A DNA stretch of 64,000 nucleotides from Phoronis australis (taxonomy: Eukaryota; Phoronida; Phoronidae): contig NMRA01000146.1 of assembly GCA_002633005.1 (NCBI GenBank), positions 147,640 through 211,639 on the forward strand. The letters are read 5' to 3'. Below, piece by piece: positions 39,901 through 52,638 of this stretch. Numbering within the stretch: position 1 is the stretch's first letter; each line of letters opens with the position of its first letter. The translations under genes were made by a program, and so were the position numbers. The notes under the pieces are model-generated. The model did not search any database, had not been told where the DNA came from, and saw only the letters and a list, made by a program, of their open reading frames with translations.

Positions 39901-42420
39901 CGGGGAATGCGCTACAGATGCAATTTCATTGCAATACTCTCCAATAATGGAGTTTTATATAAAGTACTGCTGTGTGTTCTTAAACTCAGACAGGCGCCGG
40001 CGAGCGCAAGTGGATGACATTAAAAACAACTGCCTACGTGTAATTTTCATAACGCTTTAAATGATCTGTCAAGCTGTTACTGCGCTTCTTCGGAAAAAAA
40101 TACGTTTTTATATGACGCCATTTTAATCACGTGCGACTCGTCACGGGGAAAAGTCGAGCTTTTTCGCCCAAGCACTGCACTCCCTGGCAAAACGTGAAAA
40201 TAAAACACACAGCAGTTATGGTGAAACATCCATCTATAATGAACACTGGCAGCTCTTTTAAATGTGGAAAAAACGCCGGTTTAGACGTACTGTGGGTTTG
40301 TGCGAGTGTGCTGAATGTTCACGTTAATATTCTAACTAGGAATCTTGCTGATGTTTGGCCGACTGGCAACCCGTAACGGCAAAACGAGCCACGTGGTTCC
40401 GAAGACCATGCGATGCGACGTATTCAGTGAAACAGGTACTGGTGTGTTGTGTCTACCAGAGAAATGTAATGTGCGTAGCAGAAGTTGAAGGAATCGCAAA
40501 GATTATCGGAATTGCAATGTCAGCGACAATACGACTAAAATACCGTGATGCAAAGATGCCTAGTGAAGGCTTCCGTCACAAGCGTGATGCGTTCACAAAA
40601 CTTTATGCTTTTTCTAAACTCCTGAGTGTGGTTCTTTACCTGTTTATTGCGCAATACGTGCTGTATTACTTGAGTGCAATGGTGGTTCTACAATTTTGCC
40701 AATGCAGGGGGGAGGGGTTACTCACTCGGGTTAGATCAGATTTTTTCCTGAAGAAACGATTTTTTTTTTGTCTGAGAGGTAATTTGTTAGGAGGATTTAT
40801 TATTAAACTGATAAAAGTATAGACCTATGCCAGTGGAATGCAGCTGCACGAATTGTTTTGGTACCCTTTTCACGAACAGAATCCGCAGGGATTTAGTGTT
40901 CATAAGTGCAAATTCCACACCTCATAGTTATTGTGTTGAGGCTGATACTGACCGTTGTAAAGCAAAGCAAAACAAAAACAAAAACAAGTGTGGTTTACAT
41001 TAGCTTGTTGCGATCCAGTTAATTAGACAAAATGGTTAGATTGCGTTGCCTTTTCCTCACCAGCGCAGTCTTTGAGCTCGTTTTAATTAATACACAGCAA
41101 CTGATGCCCCTGTCCTCGCCTAAACGTGATATGGTGTTGATCAGGTAGCCGTGGAAAATCTCTTTTTATTCAAAGTGACATACAATGTATATCGCTTTTC
41201 GTGAGCTAAGCATTCGCCTCTTAAACCTTCACACGATGGCCATACGTACATGGATTTGGTTACCAACAATTTTGTTATGATATTTTAAGTATTTCTTCTT
41301 GACTTCGTGTACCTTTAATCAAGAAAAAACACTAAAAATCAAGTGATAAAGTTTTTATGTGACGTCGTCAGTGGATCCAGGCTCCGACATTGTGTTGTTC
41401 TGCACCAGTCCGAATATGTAGTGGTCTTGAAACCTGACTTCGACTGGACATTATAAAATATTGCATGTGAGGAGGATGCAGTAATAGAACAGACAACATT
41501 TCAGTTTTTTGCGTTTCTAAAAACCACAAGATTGCCCAGACATAGCACAGCTTCATGCGTCTGACATTGTAACGGCCGTGCATGGTGGAACAAGCGGGCT
41601 CAGCCTAATTAGATGAAACGTGCTTCGATTCGTCGCAGAAACGGAGATTTAGCAAAGGTTTATCCAACGTGTAACTGCATTCCATCATGAATAAAAAAGT
41701 ATATTGTGCTGGGAACGTAGTTGTCAGGCATATATCGAGTACTCAATTGTGACTGAGATAATGAATGTGATTGCAGTAAGTTTCCATCAGTCTATTCTTG
41801 TTCAAGATTTTGTGGGAATCTGCGCTATTCACAAACATGTAAACGTCGATCAATGCCCAATAGTAGAAAATAGGATGCAGATGCCACGCTATAATTAACA
41901 GTGACCACCGTCGCTAGCTGGACAGTAGAGACGGTAAAGCTCCTATAGGAACTTTATACAGAAACTTTTCGGTGAATTATGCCTCACATTCATTAACATA
42001 TCACAGTCACGTTGATATAAATACCGCTTGCGCATAGAGGAGCACCTTGGCAGGTCGTCAGTGTCTTTGATTCCTTCCAACTTGACCAAATACTCCCGTT
42101 ATCAAACTTTTTCTTCGAGTAGTCCTTCGTTCATTTCCCCAAATCGGAAACTGGCCATATTTGGACGGCGCACACCAGTGGATATGACATTGTCAGAGAT
42201 AGACTGTGGGTTCGTTTAAAAGATAGCTATCCTTTGAAATTGTGCGTAGATGGAGAGAGCATGATTGAATCCAGTTATACATTTATTATATGATTAATCA
42301 CTAATTAGACAAGTGAAACCTTTTGTTAATAAGTAATCAACTACAAAAAAGAGTAACCACGCTAGCGCCCTCTGTAAAGATTAATTCAATCAATCAACCA
42401 AAATAATCAAATGTCTTATC
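36931..42420. other. Gene-free stretch, no supported gene
   Basis: A (TA)n microsatellite lies at 38309-38335. Two overlapping open frames of 81 and 155 codons (40131-40376 and 40355-40822) have no family signature; the second has a hydrophobic segment but runs into homopolymer-rich DNA. I do not call them. Confidence 0.4.
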
Positions 42421-42428
42421 TGCTATTC

Positions 42429-42658
42429 GAGCTGTAGCGGGACTCTCCAGTTGTTGGATGACAGTCCTGTTGGTGAATCTTCGAAGGCACTGTATTGCTG
42501 GTCACAATCTTCATTGGTGACGAAACACTTGCAGGCAGTTTCTTCTACCCACGATTCTTCTTGCTGGTCATCGTCTCTGCTTACCCAACACTTCAGGCAG
42601 TATCTTACTACCCACGATGCAAGTGACAAGATCTTAGTTAACTTCCTGTTCGTTAAGG
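42429..42658 (-). pseudogene. Cys-rich module of the 16 kb repeat, inverted copy
   Basis: Read on the minus strand it encodes two Cys-rich 21-residue units (CLKCWVSRDDDQQ, then CKCFVTNEDCDQQ) followed by FEDSPTGLSSNNWRV, with no stop over 68 codons (42423-42629). Three length differences from the 16 kb copy (18, 3 and 3 bases) all keep the frame, which suggests past selection on the protein. Relative to the neighbouring module at 42780-43015 it is inverted compared with the 16 kb copy. Function unknown. Confidence 0.55.
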
Positions 42659-42779
42659 AGGCACCGAACAGTTCTCACTGTGATGTGGGTTTTGCTGGAC
42701 AAAACCCACATCACTTGATTTGTCACCTTTTTTTCACTCTGTCAAAAACAGGATGCAAAGAATGACATGTTTTCAGTTA

Positions 42780-43015
42780 TTTCACATACAAGCCTTGCAG
42801 ATGAGAGCAGAAACTTTCTCTCTTGTAGTTTTGACCCTTTCAATCCCACTGAAAACGAAGCTAGACTAAGAAAAATAAGGGCAAAAAGTGCAAAATCGGC
42901 ACTTTTCACCCCTAAAACACCACTTCCCTGCCGATGCACAACTAAAACCAACAATAGATTCTGAAAGCAAATTTGCTACAGATTCCGAAAATGTGGTCCA
43001 AAAGTACTGTCAACT
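42780..43015 (+). pseudogene. Basic module of the 16 kb repeat
   Basis: This matches the complement of 16135-16390. The + strand translation contains ADESRNF, then SFDPFNP and EARLRKIRAK, parallel to the 16 kb minus frame. A one-base indel after that point breaks the shared frame. It ends with TGTGGTCCAAAAGTACTGTC, as in the 16 kb copy. Both copies look dead. Confidence 0.55.
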
Positions 43016-43109
43016 AAGGTGGCACTGAATAGTTAGGCTGCGGCCGCGGCCAATTTGCAGTCCCAAACTAATAACATTTTTGGGTAGGCCAAGTTCGGGG
43101 GTATTTTGT

Positions 43110-43280
43110 AAGTGGGCATTGTGTAGGCTCAGTGAATGTGGTTTGTTTGCATTTGTGAACATGCCGAGAATAAAAATTCCACTTTCTCGGCTGTAGCTGC
43201 ACTCTTCTTCAAGATGGCAGTACATATGCACAAATTTTTCTTACTAATTACCTAATCAGTGTTTATTCTGACAGACGTCA
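43110..43280 (+). repeat. Dispersed repeat segments
   Basis: 43110-43230 resembles 26510-26640, and 43226-43280 resembles 17080-17150. The segment therefore looks like a mosaic of repeat pieces beside the rearranged 42 kb copy. Confidence 0.45.
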
Positions 43281-46200
43281 TACTTCCTGCCACGCCCAAT
43301 GTAATTCTTTTCAGCATCATGACTATAATTAGGTGTGATGATTCCTGACAAATGAAATCGGTGACCGCCATTCGCTACAACTGAGCTTTGACATTTTTTT
43401 AGATTTCCAGTTCAAGACACATATTACTTGACACTAAAGTGGTTAGAAAATTAAATAGTGATTCAATGATAGGTTTTAATAACCACTCTGATGTCAAGAC
43501 AGTCCGCAGACTAAGCTTCACTAGCCGGGGCAACAGCCGTCGAGTTTGTACGTCCTAAAACATGCAAAGTCTGCCGACATCTGTTTCACTTAATTGTCTG
43601 AGTGTCGACTCCACCCCCATCTCCATGTCTGTGATCATAATACTCGTAAAGCTCGCTCTCCAAGTCTTCTTAACTTACAAAATCACTAAGATCCGCTTTT
43701 ACATACATGTACATACATACTGTCAACTGATCAACGTCTTCCACTAAATGACATCACATGGCGGGAAACCAAAAATCATTAAATTTTCCATTATTTCCCA
43801 AAACAAGTGCTTGCTTACTTAGATCTTGTTTTATAAGAATGTTTTACAAGGTCTAAAACCTAAAAAAGGTCAACAATCCATTGCAGGAACGTTTTAAACC
43901 ATAAACCCCTGACCCAGTAAGCAAGGCGAGCAGACGATGTCCAAACAATTTCGGGCAGCGCAGCATCCCATGTAAAAAGGTCGAATGATATTACAAATTT
44001 TTAAAAGTCACTTGACAACGAAATGTATAAAAGTGAAATAAATTACATCAAAAAGAACTCGTTTTGTCCACTGTTTATGAGTTGAAGCAGAGAGAATTCC
44101 CAAGTGTCCAATGAAAGTAGACATTTTTTCTAAATAATGGCTCGGACACCCTCACGACTAAAAGATATGAAGGGTAGACGATTGCCAGCATTTAATATAA
44201 TATAGTATTTGTCAAACCAATCATCTCTGATGGTGAGATTGTCTGCGTAAAATCTCATCAGGTAGTTAATATATTCGTGTTTTTCTACAAGACGTTGATT
44301 TTAGAACAACTCGTTTCAAACAATAAGGTTTCGAGTGCACGTGCCTTCTAAACAGGGAAGTACAGATACGTTTACGACGCCAGCACAAAACTGAGAAGCC
44401 AGGTCCGCAATATAGACGGAAAAATCAAGGAAAGAACTACTTGAGGTTGTATAAGCAAACATTTTTTAATAATGTTAAAACATATCTGACAGCCATACCA
44501 AGTTATGTGGACCTCAGAATCGCTAAGTTTCCCAAAGCTCCGGTCAATTTTTAGATCATATCGGGTGTTACAGTAATGACCTCTAGTTTTCATTGCAGCA
44601 ACGCCAGTGCTGGGTCGTGGACACGTTGCCCTATCAATTCAAATGTCTTAAAAGTATCTTTTATGCCAACCAGTCGACGTCACGGTGACAAATCATTAAG
44701 CAATCGATGAATGTAAGCCCCTCATGACATCAGTAGAGCTCTTGTGGTTTGTTTTAAATACAATTTCAACTTGAAACTTAAGTCTCATTAAGCCCGAAAT
44801 CATTCGAATCTTAGGTGTCAATTTCCGTTACTACACTGCAGGGCGAAACTCATCCCCAGTCAAAAAAGACAGCCTATTTCAAGTGAGTAATACAACGAGT
44901 GTTTTATTTACCGCAGCGCAAACGATATCTGTCCGAATGCGGTAAACATATAGTTAACGTTGTCACAGGAAGTCATCAAATGGGTATTTGTAAGTATAAA
45001 ATCGCCATTGCCTACTTTTAGGTATATATACATATATTGTGCACGTCATCGGGATTACAGGTATTCACGATAGAGGTTAGATTTTTACCAGTAGGGTTAA
45101 AGCGTTAAGTTCAGATTATTTGTGCATGTGCCTTTTGGATCATGGACTGGGATATTGTCGAAGATTGTCGGTTTCTTCAAGGTATGTCACATGAGTTTGC
45201 CTGCACTGAAATGGAAATGACATTGATGTGTTCTGTTGTCGTAAATATTTATGACAAACAACACACGTTGTTATTTAAAGCGGTGTTTTGATGAACTTGA
45301 ACTGATTCATGGGAGGCGTTCATTAGTCGTGGAGTGTCTATGTAATCACCAATCGTTTCAATGCACTGAGAGTGTTGTCATTTTGGTTAAATTAGACACA
45401 TTTGACTTCGGGCAAACATTGGTCGTCCCGCTGAGAACACAGGAAACATACTAAATACTTAAGTGTGTTAAACACAGACACAAATGTCTAAGTAGTGTTT
45501 GCGCTGACGATCTGCATGTACATATAGTTGCACGGGAGTAAACTATGGAAGGATCATATGTAGTCTATGCATTCAGGGGAAAATGGGGTTGCTCTCTTTC
45601 AAGTGGAATGGTGCCATAGAATTTCCGATTCTAAAACGTACCAATTTTATGGTGAATTGCTGTTTCAGTAGTTCTACATGTATTTAAGCCAAGGAGCGAA
45701 GTTATCGTCTTTCAGTAATTCTATTAAGCCAAGGGTGAAGTTATCGTCTGTTTGTGTGGAAAGCTCATAAACTGGAGGTAGAAATTATCACCAGGGGCCG
45801 CATCTTGTTCGTATTCAGTAGTCTGGACTGGACTGATGCAGAACTACACGACTTTAAGACCGATGGCGTCGCTTTGAAAGGCGACATAACACTAGTGCTT
45901 TCTGACAAAAAAGGAAATGTTATGTGGAATTGCTTAGTTGACAAATTGTGGGCTGGTGGGGTACAATGTACATGGATAGGTTTTTGAAAGCCTTTAAGCT
46001 CTGGACAAAAACTTCTGAAAATCTCGAAACCTTTGCACGCCACGTTGAACCTAGCTGTTGTACGTGGAGATCCCTAAACAAATACAGTGGGAACATAACC
46101 ATCTGAGCTAGTCAATGTTTTCCAATGCCATTTCGAAATTATCGTGATTTCAGTCAATAGTTCATCAATTTTTAAAAGTGGAATGCACAACTGCTTTTTT

Positions 46201-46900
46201 CCTGTCGAAAAATATTGTGAAGTCAGTTTTCTTGAAAATCTTGGCCAAAATATTTTGTAAATTGTGCCTGAGTTGCAGTTCATGACCACGCTTTATCGCG
46301 CCTCGTCATCTCCAACAGTGGACCCTCCTTAGGCACGTGAGAGATGGTAGCGTCGAGCTTTTGATTTTTTTTAATTAAACATTCTCTTAATTCTGAGTGT
46401 AAAATGCACCCAATCCGACAGAAATGTGCCGTGTTCAGTTGAAAAGGTGAAACAAGGGATATGCGAGTATTGAAAACTTACGAACGTGGCGTTTTATAAG
46501 TCATGATAGCACGATGGCACATGGTGAGAATTATTCACAATTGCTCGAAATAGCTACGTGTAGATGTACCCCTACGGTCCTAAACCTTTACTTAAATCTT
46601 GTATGCCTGAAGTCGAGTACTGGTTGGAATCTGCGTATTGCACAGACTCTCGATTTGGACGTTGTGACGTCACACGTCACTGGTTTCCCTGTTGCTTTCT
46701 TCGACTTATGGGTATAAAACATGTTTTATTGTCGGACCTTCCGTCGACATTCGTTAACATTTCCAGGTATAAAGTTGAAGACTTCTGGCATGGTGCTTTT
46801 CAAATCTGATGACCACTTGGTCAAGATCAAATGAGTGATCATAGTGAATATGAGGTAGAGCTGGTGTGCCCAGCCTACCTTGACCAATCGACGCTCGCAT
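43281..46900. other. Gene-free stretch, one weak exon candidate
   Basis: Nothing is firmly supported. A frame around 45800-45960 (+ strand) is discussed as a weak exon candidate in the findings. Confidence 0.35.
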
Positions 46901-46902
46901 GC

Positions 46903-47086
46903 AATTGACCTATCGCAAACTCCGCCCCCTTTCGTAATATCGACTAACAATCAACAAGTTTTACCCGGCAACTTGTTGTTTGTCGGGTAAAATGGCGGCT
47001 TGGAAACCAAGGTGTGTCAATAATGATGGTTTCTATACAGTATGGTTAGTTAAGCCATCACTCACAAACCTGGCGATAGGTCAATT
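46903..47086. mobile_element. 184-bp MITE with 14-bp perfect TIRs
   Basis: AATTGACCTATCGC (46903-46916) and GCGATAGGTCAATT (47073-47086) are exact reverse complements. Inside are two interleaved inverted pairs: CAACAAGTT with AACTTGTTG, and TTTTACCCG with CGGGTAAAA. It has no coding capacity. No target duplication is clear. Confidence 0.7.
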
Positions 47087-49770
47087 ACGAAGACGCCGCA
47101 TCAAAATACCACGTCTCTCTCACTCGTATAAAGTGAATGGAATTGTACATACAACTTTCACAAGCACCCGAATATTTAAAATGTAATTTCCGTAACACTG
47201 CTAAAGGGCTTCCGTTGCGGTTGCAGGCAGGTCTTCCATTTCAAAATTACAGTAGTTGGCCTTTCATTACCTATGCTCCCGCTCAAACAGTTCACGAGAT
47301 GGCAGGTCCAACAGGTGGGTGCAGAACTGTAACCTGACGCAGTCAGTACGAGGCCGTAAAAATCTCCAGATGAGAGATTATGACTAATGGAACTGCGACA
47401 TTTAGTCGTAGGTCGTCGTAAACTTTTTTTGTTTTGTTTTTATATTCCCACGTTAACACTGGCTCCAGCAAGTGTGGGTTTTGCAGACGTAGCCAATGCT
47501 GGCTATGAATCTAGCCACGCTGATAGAAGATGGATTTGAACCCATTCTCAACCTTGTGACTCTCTCGGCGATAATGTGCTTTTACCTGACAGGCTTCATG
47601 ATAGGTAACGACAATGTCAAGTTTTCTGACTTGCATATTTACAATAAAGCCAAGCAGATTAAATGCGAACAAGTATTGACAAATTGTTGCGAAGGTAAGA
47701 ATCAATCGAATTCTGTGATGTCGGGCCAAAGTTGCCTTTACTCGCTGCTATTCTTGGAGTCCCAAGCGGAGAACGAATCTCCGTACTTGTCGGGATCGGA
47801 TCCAAAGGCAATGACCTCTAATGCCTCTACCATGAAATAAAAGTTTGATAGAAATGTCGAAAATCGTTATTGCTTTCTCATCTGGCAAAGGTCAATCGGG
47901 CCAAAGAATCTAAACTCTGAAAGCTGATTTCATATTCCCCTATGTTCAGAATAACCCCATGATGAATTGTGAGTGCGATGTTAATTGAAAACCCTAATAG
48001 GAAGAGGGTAATATAGATGTAGGGGAGGTAACCTGAAATAGATTTCACATTGCCCGGGGGTAATCTGAACAGGAGACGTTTGAAACTGTTACACAGGATT
48101 GGCGTAAATCCGTGTAAAAGCAAAATCGCGAAACAAAATATAAGGCTTTCCCAGACAACCAGGTGATATGTTAACTTAAGCAAAAACGTTCTATACGTGA
48201 AAGAAAACCTCCTCAATATCAGTCTGAGCAGCTTAGACTAGAAAAGTATGAGGGACACGGAAAGCTGGAGAAAGCATGGCCGAGTCCCCGCTTTACTCAA
48301 ACCCTGGGAACACGTTACGCCCATTAATAAAACTATTAGAAATAATTGTCAAATACTTGTTTGGGAGGGAAGGTGTACATGATTGTGAAACTTATAAAAA
48401 GGTGCGGAAACGAAACTTACTGAACTTGCCCTATTCCGACTTGGGAACATTGTTTGGCTGACTACCATCAATTTCTGCTGTATACGAGATTATCTTATCT
48501 TAAAAATGGTCATTTTGCATCTTTTGGAAGGCGCAGACAAATGTTTCACTCTGCTCTGATCTCGCCATTTTGGAATCTGGGATCTTTAACGAGTAAGAGC
48601 AGCGCTGATGCGTCCGTAATTTGAGCGCACGTGAGCCATAACGGCACCTCAAAGCTGTGAAATTCAAATCCTTTGAAGTTACGCAGAAACTAAATGCGGG
48701 TAGCCTGTCTCAACTTTTCGACGACTTCTCTCTTTCGTTTTGTGCACCAAGCGGAACAAACGAAAGAACGTGCAGCAGACTACCAGTTTGACAAGCATGC
48801 ACAACAGTGTCGGGATCTAACTACTCGTGAAAAGGATACAAAATGTTTCATGGTTCCTTGAAGTTTCAGTTCAAATTAGAGATGAAGCATTGGAATATTG
48901 GTCATTATTTCAAATTTCCTGGTTCACTTTTTAAATGATCGGAGCTACAAAATGCTGTGTATCAGTATTTCATGTTTTTGATTTCAGGTTAAACATTGAA
49001 CTTTCAAGGTCTAAATTAATATTCCGTATTTCAATATGATCCAATTTGCAAAGACTAATTGAACTAGACACCTCTGCACGTGGATCCAAATTAATTCACA
49101 GATAATGCTTTGTGTCTGTAAGTACGCAATTTATGACCTGTGCAACAATTAGAAACCATTTTATGGGGATCAAAAGAGTTTGACGAAACTCAATTACAAA
49201 CACCTTTTCTGAGTCAACCAAGAATCCCATTGATAAAATTTGCAAGCATTGATATTTTTCATCGATAACTGATTAACTGATTGCGTGGTGTTAATGGTTT
49301 GAAAACAGCTTCTAAATTCGATCATTAACACAATTTTCAATTTCTCTCCATATAAAAAACACGGGTCTTTACTGGGAAATCCTTTAGGAAAACCCGTCAA
49401 TTGTCTGTTGTTAGATGAATCGTCTTGCTTGGTCTTTCCATCACAAGAAACGGTCAAGATATTACATGGTAAGATTGGGTAAAGGTGGTCTAAGGTATAG
49501 GAGCCACTTCGTGTGCCAGTGTTTTGAGGATATGGTGAATATGACGTGGGATGCGGCTGCCTTGTGACGGTTGCAATTAAGGAGTAGCTTGGTAAGGCTT
49601 TCGGTAGTGACGGAGATATTTGACATTAGACTAGGGACTTGTTCCTTTGCAGGTTATTGTCTTCCCTCTAGTCTCTTCTAAACATGGTTGAGAATTACTC
49701 ATTCGCGGTCTCTGATTCGCAGTAAAAGACACAATCCTTTTTGAAGAGTCCAATACCTGAAGGTTCTTAG
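47087..49770. other. Gene-free stretch, unrecognised frames
   Basis: Frames of 114 codons (47496-47840, +) and 112 codons (47878-48216, -) occur. The second is rich in hydrophobic runs and could be a remnant of a membrane protein, but no receptor motif is visible. I do not call either. Confidence 0.35.
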
Positions 49771-49774
49771 TAAG

Positions 49775-51500
49775 AATGATACACAACTCGGTTTTAGCCT
49801 GTTAACAGATTCTAAAAACGACTGTCCCGCCAAGTTCTCTGAATCGAAATAATGCTCTGAACATGTAAATCTCGACAGTCCTCAATATTTTGGAGGATAA
49901 TTTAAAAACTCCTTTCAATGTCTGCTAAACGGGCAAGCGTGACCTACGCTTTTAGCGAATTTCAGGAAACTGTGGGAGAAGACCATCCGTCAAGGACCAT
50001 AGCGTCCAATTTGTAAAATAGTAGTACCGTATTCGCCGTAATAACCTCCCAGGGCGCTTAGAAAAGTTCGGTTCAGGGGGGGGGGGCGCTTATTATAACC
50101 CAAGGCGGTTGAAATCCGGTCGCCAAACGAGTGAAATCGGAAGCTAAGATTCATCAAATTTACGCTCTGTGACGTATGTGTAATCTATGAAAGACTTTCA
50201 ACAAAACTGTGGTGCATTGCTATCAAATTTTGCTGCTAAATTACGATCATTTTACAGAAAATTGTGCTGAAATCCCAGGGCGAAAACTCGCCAACTGACT
50301 GCTTCGAAATCGCCGTTTTCGATATGGCGACTTCAATGCTTGAATAAAAATGGTTTCGATAAAGTACCTGAAAGCCTCATTGAGTTTTATAAGTAGCGTC
50401 TTTAAGGATTTTTAAGTTCCCGTGGAGTCTGGATTAACGGCAGGTTTAACCCTCAGGAGCCCAAATTAATTTCAAAATGATTAAAAAAAAATATTTTCCA
50501 CCAGAACCTTTCATATAGGCCTGAAAACAAAAGTTCATGGTCAAAAAAAAATTTCATGCTCGCTAATTAATTTTTTTTAATTGTTCCACCGGTGACCCAA
50601 TGGGACTTGNTTGACAAGTAATTGTTATTTAGATTAATTAGTTTCTAATGTTTTGTAATTTGTTGTTTACAGATCGAATAAAATATACTATCATTTATAT
50701 GATTTAAAGAGGAATCCTAGTTCTCATTGGTTTCGGCCTTGAGCCTGTCAGCGGTACAGTAAGGGTGTGTAAGCATTCACTGTCCGTTGTCATTTTATCG
50801 GATATTCGGCTTAATAACACCACTTATGGTTAATCAAACAATCCATGTAGAAAATAACGCAAACATGTTTATAGTATTAGAAATTGTCGGAAGTTAGTTC
50901 CAATATTCATTTCTTATCGATGCTATGCTACCCGCTTCATGAATGGATAGTTCCCAACTAATGTCTTTGATGACAGGTTATGTAGCGCGCGCTTCCTGGC
51001 CACGTGCGTTTGACACCGAGTTATTTTTATTCATGAGACAGTCGATGTGTCGACTGAAAGGTCAGACCATAGTAGGACACGGTCGTCGCGAGAGCGTAGC
51101 AACGCTGTTGCGTTCTTTTTGAAGCGCTGCGTTACTTTGTCACGGCTAAATACAAACGTAGCAGTGCCGCTGGTGTTCTAGAAGACCCGTGCAAATTTGT
51201 TTTTTGATAAATGGAAGACGTTACTGTAGCCGAGTTTTAGGACTGTAGGTCCGTCATTGTTCGCATGTACACGTTCATGGACTGGGCGCTTGTTTCAGCA
51301 AAGTCTGAAAACGCGTGGGGGGGCGCTTATAGGGGCATGGGCGGTTATTACGGCGAATACGGTATTAGTTTTTAGTTTTAGATGCATTCTGCTTCTGTTT
51401 TTCAAGATTGACAACAATGATGCGTTAGCAGGCGACAGGACGAAGATTGGTTGAAATCATCAATACAATGGTTTGGTATCGTTTTAAGAACTTTCATGTA
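49775..51500 (+). repeat. Dispersed repeat interrupted by TIR element
   Basis: 49775-50024 and 51365-51500 together match 24165-24545 in order and orientation. The interval between them is the 1.34 kb TIR element. A single n is at 50610. Confidence 0.6.
50025..51364. mobile_element. 1340-bp DNA transposon, perfect 22-bp TIRs
   Basis: TACCGTATTCGCCGTAATAA starts at 50025 and its exact complement ends at 51364; identity covers 22 bases plus a near-match of five more. Both ends continue into G/C runs with GCGCTTA (left) or GCGCTTAT (right). There is no transposase frame, so it is non-autonomous. No target duplication is obvious. It sits inside an older dispersed repeat, so it is the younger insertion. 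Confidence 0.88.
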
Positions 51501-52037
51501 GGAGTACACTTTTTGGATTGTTACCCTCTGATGGAGTGGTGATATCGGTGTTGTATCACCAGTAGCTTTTTTGGATAGTTTTCCTGATGCATATAAATTC
51601 ATCACTATCGAAGCTGCTGTCGCACTTCTTGAATTTGTGGCAGAGATTTCTCTCTTTTTCATTTTGTTGACGTGATTGGTGAGTTAGTTGTCCAGGATAT
51701 GTGGTTCATGCGGTGAGACATCTTGTGGGAAATAAATTTGTCTGTTATCTGGAACAGCTGTTGTTTGAGGGAGTTCTACACATTGTCGACGGGTAGCGGG
51801 GTGAGATCGTGTGCTAAGAATTTTTCTTTGAAGGTTAACATGATACATTTCAGGATATTGCAATCCTCTCATTTGTTGAAAGTACATATCTCTCAAGACT
51901 TGTGCTTCTGTGTTTTCGGGTTGACATCTACCTATATTTCAGTGAAGACTATGTACAAATGTAGCTCAGACCTGGGATGGTTCATGCCTTTGAGTGATTT
52001 GTGAAGAGGAAACCAATAATGCTATTGTGCCATATGG
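51501..52037. other. Gene-free stretch
   Basis: Chance frames on both strands only; nothing is supported. Confidence 0.4.
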
Positions 52038-52113
52038 AGCAGGTAGTGTGTCCTAGTGCTCGCGTGCTTTATTGAAGGTTGTAGGTTCGAGTCGCACCGG
52101 GACACACTGCTCG
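52038..52113 (+). mobile_element. Possible tRNA-like SINE head
   Basis: A GTTCGAGTC B-box-like core lies between inverted arms: GTGTGTCC (about 52046) pairs with GGGACACAC (about 52098-52106), and GAGCAG pairs with TGCTC further out. The arms mimic an extended acceptor stem. The tRNA body is too short (about 58 bases) and its T stem pairs poorly. A decayed SINE or a chance hairpin are both possible. Confidence 0.3.
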
Positions 52114-52638
52114 ACCCTTGAGTCAGGTCCGTAACTCCTCAGCTCGATTTTAACTATATAAATCAAAAGTGCTCATCACTAGTAAAAACTTAAGCACTTG
52201 AGTACCTTCGATACTTAGTATGGCGGGTTTTAACGTCACCTCCGATGATCAGGCAGGAATTTCTGTTTTGAATCTCGATGTGTCTGTATTCCTACAGGAT
52301 TCTGCTTAGCAAGAGTTACGTGATAAAAGTAAGCATACCCAAGCACGCAGTCCTACGGAGAGCGTAAGGCAAAAGCAGCGCCACCTAACGACTACGTGTA
52401 TCACGGGAGAGAAAACGTACCCATTTTGTATACAACGGACACGCCTGTGTTGCTTTGGGACTACTTACAGTACTAGCCTACCCCATGTTGTCGTCTGACC
52501 TTCGACTAGGGGTCACCGATTTCATTGACTTCGATAGTTTAAATCACGTCAAAAATTAACAGCTGTATAAGTGGCATACATGTATGAAGGCAGGTATGTA
52601 GCCTCCTGGTTAGTTTTGAAAAAGAATCATTATTTTAT

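Noticed and set aside
40355-40822. 155-codon + strand open frame with a hydrophobic stretch
   Set aside because: No recognisable family. The C-terminal part is homopolymer-rich, and a second frame overlaps its start.
46840-47340. ORF 46980-47186 considered as a start of a THAP-type transposase gene
   Set aside because: The zinc-binding pattern expected after the first residues is absent; the segment is explained by the 184-bp MITE.
47878-48216. 112-codon minus frame with several hydrophobic runs, considered as a receptor remnant
   Set aside because: No conserved receptor residues could be seen; hydrophobic frames arise easily in AT-rich DNA.
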